From NCBI GenBank assembly GCA_004298325.1, contig SCUF01000425.1, positions 1-35,542 on the forward strand: 35,542 nt of DNA. The letters run 5' to 3'. Of this stretch, positions 1 through 8,125 are shown piece after piece (position 1 is the first letter of the stretch; each line of letters begins with the position of its first letter). Made by a program: the position numbers and the translations under genes. Source of the stretch: Betaproteobacteria bacterium. GTDB lineage: Bacteria; Pseudomonadota; Gammaproteobacteria; Burkholderiales; SG8-39. The notes under the pieces were generated by a model, which had not been told where the DNA came from, did no database searches, and worked only from the letters and a program-made list of their open reading frames with translations.

Positions 1-138
1 GCGTTCGGCTCGCTGATGGGCGGCGTGCTGCATGACCTCACCGGCGGCTACCGCACGGGTTTCGTGTTCTCGCTGTGCGCCGTGGGCCTCGCCGTGGCAC
101 CGTTCTGGACCGTGCGCGCGCTGCGCGATTTCCGCTAG
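1..138 (+). CDS. MFS transporter, C-terminal end (partial)
   Basis: The frame is open from the first base and ends with TAG, giving the last 45 residues of a protein that begins outside the window. The segment has a loop with Asp and basic residues followed by one hydrophobic helix (GFVFSLCAVGLAVAPFWTV) and a short basic tail. This is how the last transmembrane helix of a major facilitator superfamily permease usually looks (GxLxDxTGxYxxGF pattern). The substrate cannot be told from this fragment. It converges on the next gene, and the two TAG stops overlap within a CTAG palindrome. Confidence 0.6.
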   Translation, partial: AFGSLMGGVLHDLTGGYRTGFVFSLCAVGLAVAPFWTVRALRDFR

Positions 139-1349
139 AGGCGCAGCCCGGCCGCCTCGCGCGCGAGACGCTCCCTGTAGGCCGGCGCAGCGATCGCGAT
201 CATGCGCCGGACGCGCTCCTGGAGCGTCAGGCCGCGCAGGTCGGCTGCGCCGTGCTCGGTGACGATCACTCCGGCCTCGCTGCGCGGCGTCGCGACCGGA
301 CCGGAAAGGCGCGCCACGATGCGCGAGCCCTTGCTGCCCGCGCGCGCGGGGAGGGCGATGATCGATACGCCGCCGGGAGAGTGGTTCGCGGCACGGATGA
401 AGTCGAGCGCGCCGCCCACTGCACCCACATAGCTGCCGCCGGCCACTTCGGCGTTGACCTGCCCGGTGAGGTCGACCTCGACGGCCGAATTGATCGCCAC
501 GAATCGCTCGATGCCGGCCAGCACACGCGGATCATGGGTGTAGTCGGACGAGCGCAGCTGCAGCCCCGGATTGCAGTGCGCGAAATCGAACAGCTTGCGC
601 GTCCCGAGCAGCACGCCGCCGGTCGTCCCGGTGATGACGCCACGCTGCATCAGATCGACGATGCCGTCGCCGAGCGCACCGGAGTGAACGCGCAGGCCCT
701 GGCGATCGCCGAGGCAGGACAGAACGGCATCGGGCAGCGCGCCGAGACCGAATTCGAGCGTCGCCCCGTCGGGAATGAATTGCGCGCAATGCCGCGCGAT
801 CGCCAGCTCGGTCGCGCCCGGTGCGCCGTAAGGCACGGCTGCCGGTTCCCGCGAAGTGCGCAGTGCAAAAGCGAAATCCTCGTCGCGCAGCAGACGCTCG
901 CTGTGCGTCCACGGAATACGGTCGTTGACTTCGGCAATCACGCTGCGGCAACCCGCCAGCGCGGGCACCAGATATTCCGCGGCCAGGCCCAGGCTGTATT
1001 CGCCGCGGGCGTTCGGCGGGCTCACCTGCACCAGCACCACGTCGGCGCGAATGGCGCGCGCGCGCAGCAGCGCGCCGAATCGCGAATAGGGATGCGGGTG
1101 GATGTCGAGCACGCCGGCATCGGCCAGCGCGCGGTTATGGCCGGCGCCGCAATACGCCGTCAGGCGCAGATGATCGGCGTGCTCGGGCCTCACGATCCCG
1201 GCGTAATTGATGCCGAGGAACACGCTGGCGCCGGAAAACGCGCTGCGCTGCGCGACCAGCGCTTCGACCAGCGACTGCGGTTCGGCGCAGGCCTGGCCCC
1301 AGAGAACGCCGTCGCCCGGACGGATCCATCGGCTCAGGTCCGGCTGCAT
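135..1349 (-). CDS. Acetyl-CoA hydrolase/transferase family protein, atypical active site
   Basis: A 404-residue protein of the acetyl-CoA hydrolase / 4-hydroxybutyrate CoA-transferase family. Such enzymes move CoA between carboxylates, or hydrolyse acyl-CoA, through a glutamyl-CoA thioester in the cytoplasm. Visible family marks are AEVNDRIPWTH in the N-terminal half, the glycine-rich FGLGALPDAVLSCL loop, GGxxDFIRAA, and the C-terminal VTEHGAADLRGLT motif. The length fits the short class of the family. At the place where the catalytic Glu normally sits (HTEM or HSEM followed by xxDGxVDL), this protein reads HSGALGDGIVDLM, with Gly224 in the Glu position. It may therefore use another residue, bind CoA esters without transferring them, or belong to a divergent subfamily. 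It is divergent from the Old Yellow Enzyme gene, with 87 bases between the starts. Family assignment is firm, reaction is not. Confidence 0.85.
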   Translation of the reverse strand: MQPDLSRWIRPGDGVLWGQACAEPQSLVEALVAQRSAFSGASVFLGINYAGIVRPEHADHLRLTAYCGAGHNRALADAGVLDIHPHPYSRFGALLRARAIRADVVLVQVSPPNARGEYSLGLAAEYLVPALAGCRSVIAEVNDRIPWTHSERLLRDEDFAFALRTSREPAAVPYGAPGATELAIARHCAQFIPDGATLEFGLGALPDAVLSCLGDRQGLRVHSGALGDGIVDLMQRGVITGTTGGVLLGTRKLFDFAHCNPGLQLRSSDYTHDPRVLAGIERFVAINSAVEVDLTGQVNAEVAGGSYVGAVGGALDFIRAANHSPGGVSIIALPARAGSKGSRIVARLSGPVATPRSEAGVIVTEHGAADLRGLTLQERVRRMIAIAAPAYRERLAREAAGLRL

Positions 1350-1436
1350 GCGGCGATGCTACCAGAGCACTCCGTTTGATCCAGGTTAAGGAACGGCTTG
1401 CCGCTGCAACCAAACTGCCCCTACGGAGGTTCACCG

Positions 1437-2546
1437 ATGGCCAGCGCCCTGTTTTCACCGATTTCACTGCGGGGTCTCACCCTGCCCAACCGCGTCGTGG
1501 TCTCGCCGATGTGCCAGTACAACTCCGACAGCGGTTCGGCGAACGATTGGCACCTCATGCACCTCGGCCAGTTTTCGCTCGGCGCCGGGGGACTGGTGAT
1601 GACCGAGTCGACCCACGTCACGCCCCAGGGCCGCATCTCGCTCAAATGCGCCATGCTGCATAGCGACGAGAACGAGGCGGCGCTCAAGCGCGTGATCGAT
1701 TTCTGCCGCCAGTATGGCGTCGCCAAGCAGGGCCTGCAGCTCGGGCATGCGGGACGCAAAGGCTCGACGCACCCGCCCGCCCTGGGCGGCAAGCCGCTCA
1801 AGCCGGAAGAAGGCGCCTGGGAAACCATTGCCCCCTCGGCGCTGGCCTTCGCGCCGGACTGGCATACGCCGCGGGCCATGACCCGGGCCGACATCGAGGC
1901 GGTCAAGGCGGCGTTTGTCGCCGCGGTGCGGCGCGCCGAACGCGTCGGCTACGATCTCGTCGAAATGCACGCCGGGCACGGCTATCTCGCCCACGAATTC
2001 CTCTCGCCGCTGTCCAACCGGCGCACCGATGAATACGGCGGCGGCCTGGAAAACCGCATGCGCATGCCGCTTGAGACCTTCGCTGCAATGCGCGCGGCCT
2101 GGCCCGACGCGAAGCCGATGGGCGTGCGGGTCTCGGCCACCGACTGGATGGCGGACGGCTGGACGCCCGAGGAAACAGTGGTGTTCGCGCGCGAACTGAA
2201 GAAGCTCGGCTGCGATTACGTCGACGTTTCCTCCGGCGCGCTCGATCCGCGCCAGCAGATTCCGCTCGCGCCCGGCTACCAGGTGCGGTTTGCCGAAAAA
2301 GTGCGCCGCGAAGCCGGCATCGCCACCATGGCGGTGGGACTGATCGCCGGTGCGCGGCAGGCCGAGGACATCATCGCCAACGGGCAGGCGGACTTCGTTT
2401 GCCTGGCGCGCGGCGCGATGTGGGATCCGCGCTGGGCCTGGCATGCGGCGGAGGAACTGGGTGCCGAAACGCCCTATGCGCCCAAGACCTTGGGTTGCCA
2501 TCCTTCGTTGCGGCCGCAGCTGTTTCCCAATCGCAGGAAGGCGTAG
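1437..2546 (+). CDS. NADH:flavin oxidoreductase, Old Yellow Enzyme family (YqjM-like)
   Basis: A 369-residue FMN-dependent TIM-barrel oxidoreductase of the YqjM branch of the Old Yellow Enzymes, which reduces activated C=C bonds (enones, nitro compounds) with NAD(P)H in the cytoplasm. With the start at 1437 the redox-tuning cysteine falls at Cys26 (SPMCQYNS), the same position as in YqjM. The substrate-binding His178/His181 and the Tyr183 region are present as HAGHGYLAHEFLSPLSNRR, followed by DEYGG and ENR, and LARG lies near the C-terminus as expected for phosphate binding. An in-frame ATG exists at 1398, but CGGAGG seven bases before 1437 and the Cys position decide for 1437. It stands alone on the plus strand and ends at a strong hairpin. 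The physiological substrate is unknown. Confidence 0.93.
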   Translation: MASALFSPISLRGLTLPNRVVVSPMCQYNSDSGSANDWHLMHLGQFSLGAGGLVMTESTHVTPQGRISLKCAMLHSDENEAALKRVIDFCRQYGVAKQGLQLGHAGRKGSTHPPALGGKPLKPEEGAWETIAPSALAFAPDWHTPRAMTRADIEAVKAAFVAAVRRAERVGYDLVEMHAGHGYLAHEFLSPLSNRRTDEYGGGLENRMRMPLETFAAMRAAWPDAKPMGVRVSATDWMADGWTPEETVVFARELKKLGCDYVDVSSGALDPRQQIPLAPGYQVRFAEKVRREAGIATMAVGLIAGARQAEDIIANGQADFVCLARGAMWDPRWAWHAAEELGAETPYAPKTLGCHPSLRPQLFPNRRKA

Positions 2547-2566
2547 GTCGGGCGCGCTCACGGTTG

Positions 2567-2619
2567 CCGGTGTTCACCGGTCTCGGCTTTTCCGGGAGAT
2601 TCACCCGGAAAAGCCGAGA
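2567..2619. terminator. Two adjacent inverted repeats, possible bidirectional terminator
   Basis: Two perfect inverted repeats lie side by side between the convergent oxidoreductase and YtkA-like genes. The first is CCGGTG-TT-CACCGG (2567-2580). The second has 16-bp arms (2581-2596 and 2604-2619) around a 7-base loop, with the core CTCGGCTTTTCCGGG. The second stem is very stable. Neither strand has a proper T-run after it, so it is not a textbook rho-independent terminator. Position and symmetry suggest transcription ending or 3' end protection from both sides; a REP-like repeat is the alternative. The rest of 2547-2683 shows nothing else. Confidence 0.5.
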
Positions 2620-2683
2620 TCTGGGAAAGTCAAAATCGTGTCTTCGCCTGCGATGGGATTCCCGTGCACGTCGTGCAAGTCTT

Positions 2684-3073
2684 CTAGCGCCGCGCCTTCC
2701 GCTTCGCCGGCCGGGCTCCCTGCTCGTCGAATTCGTAGTGCAGCACCAGCTGGTCGCGCACCGGGCCCGACAGCCGCAGCTTGATGGCCCATTCGCCCGT
2801 CATTTCAAGGTCCAGCCGCGCCTCGTATTCGCCCGACTGGCGGCCCGGTGTGGCCTTCACGGGCGCCATGTTGTGCGCCATGGGCATGGAAGGCATGTCG
2901 GCGCCGACGACGACCTGCGCGCCGCCGAGGGGCTGACCGGCGCGCGTCAGCCGGATCAGGCAATCGTAGACGAAGTCGGTGCCGGTGAAGCGGCAGGCGA
3001 GCTCGGCACGCGCGCCCTGCGCCAGCACCGGTGCGGCGGACAGCAGCGCGAGCACCAGGACCACGACTCTCAT
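2684..3073 (-). CDS. Exported YtkA/FixH-like domain protein
   Basis: A 129-residue protein with a clear signal peptide (short basic start, hydrophobic stretch, cleavage near VLAQG). The mature part has two cysteines (C-RFTGTDFVYDC), a methionine- and histidine-containing segment (ADMPSMPMAHNM) and then GEYEARLDLEMTGEWAIKLRL, the beta-sandwich pattern of the YtkA-like/FixH-type periplasmic family. Relatives with the Met/His segment are often linked with metal (copper) handling, but that function is inferred. Its ATG overlaps the TGA of the upstream permease gene (ATGA), so it is translationally coupled to the Liv operon and is its last gene. The C-terminus is strongly basic (RPAKRKARR). It has no obvious role in amino acid uptake. 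Confidence 0.7.
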   Translation of the reverse strand: MRVVVLVLALLSAAPVLAQGARAELACRFTGTDFVYDCLIRLTRAGQPLGGAQVVVGADMPSMPMAHNMAPVKATPGRQSGEYEARLDLEMTGEWAIKLRLSGPVRDQLVLHYEFDEQGARPAKRKARR

Positions 3074-3966
3074 CTTCGTTGCAACGCACGTGAGGTGATG
3101 CAGTGCACCAGCGCTTCGTCGAGCAGCCCGCGCGGCCGCAGCACCAGCAGCACCGCCACCAGTCCGCCGAAGACGATCATGCGCGCGCCGCCGAAGATGC
3201 GGCTGCCTTCCAGTACGCCGATATCGAGGGCCACGCCCAAAAGGGGTCCCAGCGCCGTGCCGAGGCCGCCGATCAGCGCGTAAGCGAGGCTGTGCACGCC
3301 GAGCATGATGTCGAAATTGCGCGGTTCGATGAAGGTGTTGTGGTGCGCGAACAGCACCCCGCCCAGCGCGGCGAGCGCGCCGGCGCTCGCCGCGACCCCG
3401 AGCTTGAAGCGATTCACGTTGACGCCGAGCGCGGCGGCGAGCTCGGGATCTTCCCCCACCGAGCGCAGCGTGACGCCCAGACGCGAGCGCTCCACGAGCA
3501 GCAACGCGGCGAGCACCAACGCGAGCAGCGCATAGGTGAGCAGCAGGAACTCCTGCGCCTCGATGCCCTGTTCGAAGATCCAGCGGATGCCGCGAAAACC
3601 CTGCGTGCCGTCGGGCCCTGCCAGCTCGCCCTCGATCTCGCGCTGAAAATGCAGCAGTTCGAACAGCAGGCGCGCAATCTCGGCGGCCGCCAGGGTCGCC
3701 ATGGCGAAGTAGAGCCCCTTCAGCCGCAGCGTGGGCAGCCCCACGAGGAACGCAGCGAGCGCGCCCAGGCCCATGGCGGCCAGCGCTGCGAGCGGCAGCG
3801 GCACGCCATAGAGCGTCGTCAGGATGCCGCCCGCATACGCGCCGACGCCGAAGAACGCCTGCTGACCGAACGACATCTCGCCCGCGAGCAGCAGCAGGTA
3901 AGCCGACAGGGCGAGGAACGAAAACAGCCCGACGTTGGTCAGGAGGCCGAGCGTGAAATCGTCCAT
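3070..3966 (-). CDS. livM: Branched-chain amino acid-type ABC transporter permease, LivM family (second copy)
   Basis: A 298-residue inner-membrane permease with about eight to ten hydrophobic helices and the LivM signature SFGQQAFFGVGAYAGGIL near the N-terminus. The cytoplasmic coupling stretch RSRLGVTLRSVGEDPELAAALGVN contacts the ATPases. Such permeases pair with a LivH protein and import amino acids, amides, urea or aromatic acids. The chosen ATG at 3966 gives a normal N-terminus (MDDFTLGLL) and lies inside the end of the preceding livH gene (28-base overlap). The stop overlaps the ATG of the YtkA-like gene. It is the second LivM in this operon and differs clearly from the copy at 6285-7187, so it is not a recent duplicate. 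Confidence 0.9.
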   Translation of the reverse strand: MDDFTLGLLTNVGLFSFLALSAYLLLLAGEMSFGQQAFFGVGAYAGGILTTLYGVPLPLAALAAMGLGALAAFLVGLPTLRLKGLYFAMATLAAAEIARLLFELLHFQREIEGELAGPDGTQGFRGIRWIFEQGIEAQEFLLLTYALLALVLAALLLVERSRLGVTLRSVGEDPELAAALGVNVNRFKLGVAASAGALAALGGVLFAHHNTFIEPRNFDIMLGVHSLAYALIGGLGTALGPLLGVALDIGVLEGSRIFGGARMIVFGGLVAVLLVLRPRGLLDEALVHCITSRALQRR

Positions 3967-4823
3967 CGCGTCATCCAGGACGGATTCGCCGCGAGCAGGG
4001 CGAAGAGCAGCAGGTAGGCCACGAGATCGCGCCATTGCGGCCCGAGAAACCACTGGCTGTGCGCCTCGATCTGGCCAAGCACCAGTGCGCCGACGATTGC
4101 GCCCCGCAGCGAACCGAGGCCGCCGAGCATCATCGCCAGCAAGCCCTTGAGAGTCGCCCACATGCCGAGCATCGGCGTCACCTGGCCGTGCGTCGCGACA
4201 ATGAGGAAACCGGCGATGCCGCCGATCGCCGAGGCCAGCGCGAAGATCAGCACGAAGATCCGCCCGGGATCGATGCCGGCGAGGCTGGCGGCGTGCGGGT
4301 TTTCGATCGTGGCGCGTACCGCAAGGCCGAAGCGCGTGCGATGCAGCAGGCCCTGCAGCAGGGCGCAGAGGATCGCCGCGACGCCGAGCACCGCGAGCGC
4401 GTCGGGCCGCAGGCTGAGGCCGAGGAACTCCACCGGCGCGCCCTCGTGCAGCAGCGGAAAGGCGTAGACATGGCGCGGCAGAACGAGCGTCGCCAGTTCC
4501 TCGAACTGCATCCAGAGCGCAAAGCTCGCAACCATGGCGGCGATGGCCGAGCCGGAGCGGTGCGGCGCAAAACACAGGCGCTCGACATAGGCGCCCGCGA
4601 GTACCGTGCCGGCCACCGCGGCCAGCGCGAGCACGATCAGCCCGGACTGGAAATTGAGGTGCAGCCAGGTCGCCGCGTAGCAGCCGATCATGACGGCGGG
4701 GCCGTAGGACAGGTTGACCCGGCGCAGGACCCCGAAGATCAGCGTGAAGCCCACGGCCAGCAGGGCATAGGAAGCGCCGGCCGCGGCGCCGTCGATCGTG
4801 TTCTGCAGCAGGTCGAGCAGCAC
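3939..4823 (-). CDS. livH: Branched-chain amino acid-type ABC transporter permease, LivH family (second copy)
   Basis: A 294-residue integral membrane permease. It opens with the LivH pattern (QNTIDGAAAGASYALLAVG, FTLIFGVLRRVNLSYG) and contains the coupling loop RTRFGLAVRATIENPHAASLAGI and the GGLGSLRGAIVGALVLG segment typical of the family. The start codon is GTG at 4823, directly after the TAA of the ATPase gene livF, so translation is probably coupled. The 3' end overlaps the next permease by 28 bases. Together with the following LivM it forms the second permease heterodimer of the operon. The imported substrate cannot be read from the sequence. Confidence 0.9.
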   Translation of the reverse strand: MLLDLLQNTIDGAAAGASYALLAVGFTLIFGVLRRVNLSYGPAVMIGCYAATWLHLNFQSGLIVLALAAVAGTVLAGAYVERLCFAPHRSGSAIAAMVASFALWMQFEELATLVLPRHVYAFPLLHEGAPVEFLGLSLRPDALAVLGVAAILCALLQGLLHRTRFGLAVRATIENPHAASLAGIDPGRIFVLIFALASAIGGIAGFLIVATHGQVTPMLGMWATLKGLLAMMLGGLGSLRGAIVGALVLGQIEAHSQWFLGPQWRDLVAYLLLFALLAANPSWMTRWTISRSAS

Positions 4824-5546
4824 TTAGCGCGCGGCGGAGCCGAGATAGGCCCTGCGGATGACCTCGTCCTCGGCGAGTGCACCGGGACTGCCGGAGAAGC
4901 TGACCTTGCCCTGTTCGATGAGATAGAAATGCTGCGCGACCTGGAGCGCGAGGTGAGCGTTCTGCTCCACCAGCAGGATGGTGGTGCCGTCGCGGTGCAG
5001 CTCGGCGATGATGCGGAAGATTTCCTCCACCACCAGCGGCGCCAGGCCGAGCGACGGCTCGTCCATCAGCAGCAGCCGGGGCCGGCTCATGAGCGCGCGC
5101 GCCACCGCCAGCATCTGCTGTTCGCCGCCCGAGAGCGTACCCGCATTCTGCGCCGCGCGTTCCCTGAGGCGCGGGAAACGCAGCATCAGGCGTTCGATGT
5201 CGCTCTCGATCTCCGCGCCGCCGCGGCGCTGGTAGGCGCCCGCACGCAGGTTCTCCAGCACGCTCATGTTCGCAAACACGAGCCGGTTCTCGGGCACCAG
5301 CGCGATGCCCGCGGCGACGATGACGTGCGGCGCTCGCCCGGTGATGTCGCGTGCGCCCAGGCGGATCGAGCCGCGGCGCGGGCGCAGGATGCCGGCAATG
5401 CTGAACATGAGCGTCGTCTTGCCGGCGCCGTTCGGTCCGAGCAGGCAGGTGATGGAGCCTTCCTGCACCGCGAGCGAAACCCCTCTGAGCGCCTCGATCT
5501 TGCCGTAGGCGGTGACCAGATCGCGCACTTCCAGCAGTGGCGCCAT
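4824..5546 (-). CDS. livF: ABC transporter ATP-binding protein, LivF family
   Basis: A 240-residue cytoplasmic ATPase. Walker A is GPNGAGKTT, the Q-loop region is followed by PENRLVFANMSVLENL as in LivF proteins, the signature is LSGGEQQ, Walker B is LLLMDEPSLGL, and the switch histidine region is close to LLVEQNAH. It powers import together with LivG. The ATG start is shared with the livG stop (TGATG), showing tight coupling. It sits between the two permease pairs, so one LivF-LivG pair probably serves both. Confidence 0.94.
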   Translation of the reverse strand: MAPLLEVRDLVTAYGKIEALRGVSLAVQEGSITCLLGPNGAGKTTLMFSIAGILRPRRGSIRLGARDITGRAPHVIVAAGIALVPENRLVFANMSVLENLRAGAYQRRGGAEIESDIERLMLRFPRLRERAAQNAGTLSGGEQQMLAVARALMSRPRLLLMDEPSLGLAPLVVEEIFRIIAELHRDGTTILLVEQNAHLALQVAQHFYLIEQGKVSFSGSPGALAEDEVIRRAYLGSAAR

Positions 5547-6292
5547 CAGGCTTCCCCGCCGAGGTAGGCGCGCCGCACCGCGGCATCGGCCTGGATCTCG
5601 GCCGGCGCGCCTTCCGCGATCTTCTGGCCGAAATTGAGCACTGCGATGCGGTCGGCCACACCCATCACCAGTTCCATCACGTGCTCGATGAGCAGGATGG
5701 TGACGCCGCGCTGGCGCAGACTGAGAATGCGCTCGCGCAGCTGGCCGATCTCCTCGCTGTTCATGCCGGCCGCGGGCTCATCGAGCAGCAGGAGCTTGGG
5801 TTTGGACGCCAGCGCGCGCGCCAGCTCCAGGCGCCGCTGCTCGCCGAAGGCAAGATTCGCCGCCAGCTCGTCCTGCTTGTGCGCGAGTGCGGAGAACTCG
5901 AGCAACTGGAAAATCTCCTCCCGCGCCCGCGCTCGCCCGCCCAGCCAGCGTGCGAAGAAGCCCCGCCGGGCACGATCCTCCAGCGCGTTCTGCGCCACCC
6001 ACAGGTTCTGCCACACCGTGAGCTGGCCGAAGAGGCGGATGTTCTGGAAGGTGCGCGCGATCCCGGCCTGCAGCCGCCGGTGGGTCGGAAGACCGCCGAT
6101 GTCCTCGCCGCGGAAATAGATTGCGCCCGCACTGAGGGGAAACACGCCGGCGATGAGATTGACCGTGGTGCTCTTGCCGGAGCCGTTGGGCCCGATCAGA
6201 GCGACGATTTCGCCGTCGCCCACGGTCAGCTCCAGCCCGTCGACGGCGCGCACGCCGCCGAAGTACCGCGCCACGCCCTTGAGGTCAAGCAC
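5546..6292 (-). CDS. livG: ABC transporter ATP-binding protein, LivG family
   Basis: A 248-residue ATPase with Walker A GPNGSGKST, Walker B LLLLDEPAAGMN, and the LivG-specific IARTFQNIRLFGQLTVWQNL segment after the Q-loop. The signature motif is LAFGEQRRLELARAL, slightly different from LSGGQ, as is usual in LivG (LxYGxQRRLE). It starts with GTG at 6292 inside the end of the upstream permease gene (8-base overlap), and its stop overlaps the livF start. It acts with LivF on the cytoplasmic side of the permeases. Confidence 0.94.
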   Translation of the reverse strand: MLDLKGVARYFGGVRAVDGLELTVGDGEIVALIGPNGSGKSTTVNLIAGVFPLSAGAIYFRGEDIGGLPTHRRLQAGIARTFQNIRLFGQLTVWQNLWVAQNALEDRARRGFFARWLGGRARAREEIFQLLEFSALAHKQDELAANLAFGEQRRLELARALASKPKLLLLDEPAAGMNSEEIGQLRERILSLRQRGVTILLIEHVMELVMGVADRIAVLNFGQKIAEGAPAEIQADAAVRRAYLGGEA

Positions 6293-7187
6293 GCGGGCCG
6301 CCGCCGAACACGCGCTTGAGCGAGGCCAGCGTACGCGCGTCGAGGAAACCGCGCGGCCGCAGGTTCATCGCCAGCACGATCAGCGCCCCGAACAGGAGAT
6401 TGCGCCAGTCGCCCAGGTCGCGCAGTCCCTCGATCAGGAAGGCCTGCACGAAAATCACCGCGACCACGGTGCCGAAGACGCTCTGCAGCCCGCCGACGAT
6501 CGGATAGGCGAGCGCGAACGTCGCCACCAGGATGTTGAAGCTCGAATGCTCGATGTGCGTCGTGTAGTGCGCGTACAGCCCGCCGCCGATGCCGGCAATG
6601 CCGCCACCGAGCGTCATCGCGCTGACCTTGATCGCGGTGAGGTTGAGTCCGACGGCCTGCGCGGCGAGCTCGTCCTCGCCCACTGCGCGCAGGGCGGCGC
6701 CGTAGCGCGAGCGGTCGATCCACCACAGCAGCGCCATGACCAGCAGCACGAAGCACCAGATGAACAGCATCACCTCCAGCGTGCTCCAGCCGTGCTCCGG
6801 GAAAAAGCGGATCTGGCGGAACCCTTCGCCACCGAGCGGGCCGACCTTCACCTCGCCTTTCGCGATCTGGTAATCGAAATTGAAGAAGAACAGCCGCACG
6901 CCCTCGCCGAAAGCAAGCGTCGCGACCACCAGCATCAGGCCCTTGATGCGCAGCGCCGGAAACCCCACTGCGCAGGCGGTTGCGGCGCTGACGAGGGCGC
7001 TCACGCCGAGCGCCGGAACCAGGTGCCAGCCGGCCAGCACGGTAAGCATGCCCGCCGTGTAGGCACCGACGGCGAAGAAGCCGGCCTGGGCGAGGCTCAC
7101 CTGGCCGGTCAGCAGCACGATGTAGGCCGAGAGGCCGAGCAGCGTGTGCACGCCCACCAGCTGCGCCAGTCCGAAGTAGAAGTCCAT
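6285..7187 (-). CDS. livM: Branched-chain amino acid-type ABC transporter permease, LivM family (first copy)
   Basis: A 300-residue membrane permease with the LivM motif SLAQAGFFAVGAYTAGML, the helical core and the coupling region RSRYGAALRAVGEDELAAQAVGLN. It ends in the common LRPRGFLD pattern followed by a short basic tail. The ATG at 7187 leaves 26 bases after the preceding livH and gives a normal N-terminus (MDFYFGLAQLVG). It overlaps livG by 8 bases. It pairs with the LivH at 7214-8092. Confidence 0.92.
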   Translation of the reverse strand: MDFYFGLAQLVGVHTLLGLSAYIVLLTGQVSLAQAGFFAVGAYTAGMLTVLAGWHLVPALGVSALVSAATACAVGFPALRIKGLMLVVATLAFGEGVRLFFFNFDYQIAKGEVKVGPLGGEGFRQIRFFPEHGWSTLEVMLFIWCFVLLVMALLWWIDRSRYGAALRAVGEDELAAQAVGLNLTAIKVSAMTLGGGIAGIGGGLYAHYTTHIEHSSFNILVATFALAYPIVGGLQSVFGTVVAVIFVQAFLIEGLRDLGDWRNLLFGALIVLAMNLRPRGFLDARTLASLKRVFGGGPRA

Positions 7188-7213
7188 CCGGGTGCAGGCC
7201 GCCCCGTGCCGCG

Positions 7214-8092
7214 TCAGTCGCGGCCGCCCTTCGTCGCGAACAGGCCGTCCGGGCGAAACACCAGGAATGCGAACAGCAGCAGCATGACGTACAGATCGCG
7301 CTCGGTGACACCGCGGAAGTGCTGCAGCACGTTCTCGAACCCGCCGACCAGCAGGCCGGCGACGATCGCGCCCGGGATGCTGCCCAGGCCGCCGATCACG
7401 GTGACGATCAGGCCCTTGACCGTGAGCGGCGTGGTGAGCAGCGGCGACAGCGCGCCCACGGAGGCGCCGATCAGCGCGCCGGCAATGCCGCCGAGCAGCC
7501 CGGTAATGACGAACGTCATCGCGTTCACCTGTCCGACCCGGATGCCGCACAGTTGGGCGGCCACCGATTGCTGCGATACCGCGCGCGTCGCCAATCCGAG
7601 CCGCGTGCGATAGAGCAGAACCATGAGCGCGATCATGCACAGCACCGCGACGCCGAACACGAGCAGCAGGTCGCCGCGCAGCGTGAAGGCGCCGGCGCGC
7701 AGCATGACGTCGTCGAAAATCGCGGGATACGCCTGCGGCATGCCGTTGGTGGCATGAACGATGACCTCGTCGATCAGCAGCAGCATGCCGACCGTGGCCA
7801 TCAGGGTCGCGAGGGGCGATCTGAGCGGAATGAAATGAAAGCACGTCAGGTACACGGCATAGCCCAGCGCGCCACCTGCCGCGAAGGCGCACAGAAATAC
7901 CAGCCATGCCGGCGCCCCGGCCATGACCTCGAGCACCAGCAGCCCTGCGTAGGCGCTGCCGACCGAGGCCGCGGCGTACGACAGGTTCAGCTTGTGCATC
8001 ACGCCGAACACCAGCGTGAAGCCGATGCCGATCAGCGCATAGGTGGCGCCGAACAGCACGCCGTCGGACACCGCCTGGAGGATATCCAGCAT
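7214..8092 (-). CDS. livH: Branched-chain amino acid-type ABC transporter permease, LivH family (first copy)
   Basis: A 292-residue permease with the LivH start pattern (DGVLFGATYALIGIGFTLVFG, HKLNLSYA) and the coupling stretch RTRLGLATRAVSQQSVAAQLCGI, followed by GGLGSIPGAIVAGLLVGGFE and the FRPDGLF end. Its ATG at 8092 directly follows the six-T run of a hairpin terminator, so there is no room for a Shine-Dalgarno sequence except inside the hairpin. Translation may need read-through RNA with the hairpin opened, or be leaderless. It is the first membrane gene after the binding-protein gene. Confidence 0.92.
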   Translation of the reverse strand: MLDILQAVSDGVLFGATYALIGIGFTLVFGVMHKLNLSYAAASVGSAYAGLLVLEVMAGAPAWLVFLCAFAAGGALGYAVYLTCFHFIPLRSPLATLMATVGMLLLIDEVIVHATNGMPQAYPAIFDDVMLRAGAFTLRGDLLLVFGVAVLCMIALMVLLYRTRLGLATRAVSQQSVAAQLCGIRVGQVNAMTFVITGLLGGIAGALIGASVGALSPLLTTPLTVKGLIVTVIGGLGSIPGAIVAGLLVGGFENVLQHFRGVTERDLYVMLLLFAFLVFRPDGLFATKGGRD

Positions 8093-8125
8093 AAAAAAGC
8101 GGGCGCCTGGAGGACGCCCGCTTTT
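8093..8125 (-). terminator. Rho-independent terminator/attenuator between binding-protein and permease genes
   Basis: On the minus strand, AAAAGCGGGCG and CGCCCGCTTTT form an 11-bp stem around a 9-base loop (8106-8114), and six T follow at once (8098-8093). This is a textbook intrinsic terminator 12 bases after the binding-protein stop codon. It probably lowers transcription of the downstream permease and ATPase genes so that the binding protein is made in excess, as is usual for such systems. The T-run touches the ATG of livH. Confidence 0.9.

Noticed and set aside
1398-1436. Upstream ATG for the Old Yellow Enzyme
   Set aside because: It adds 13 residues not seen in the family and ignores the CGGAGG site; with 1437 the cysteine falls at residue 26 as in YqjM.
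3967-5661. Long open minus frame running upstream of the second LivM into the livH and livF region
   Set aside because: It is only the antisense-free third frame of GC-rich genes; the translated part is low-complexity Arg/Ala-rich and the LivM homology starts at 3966.
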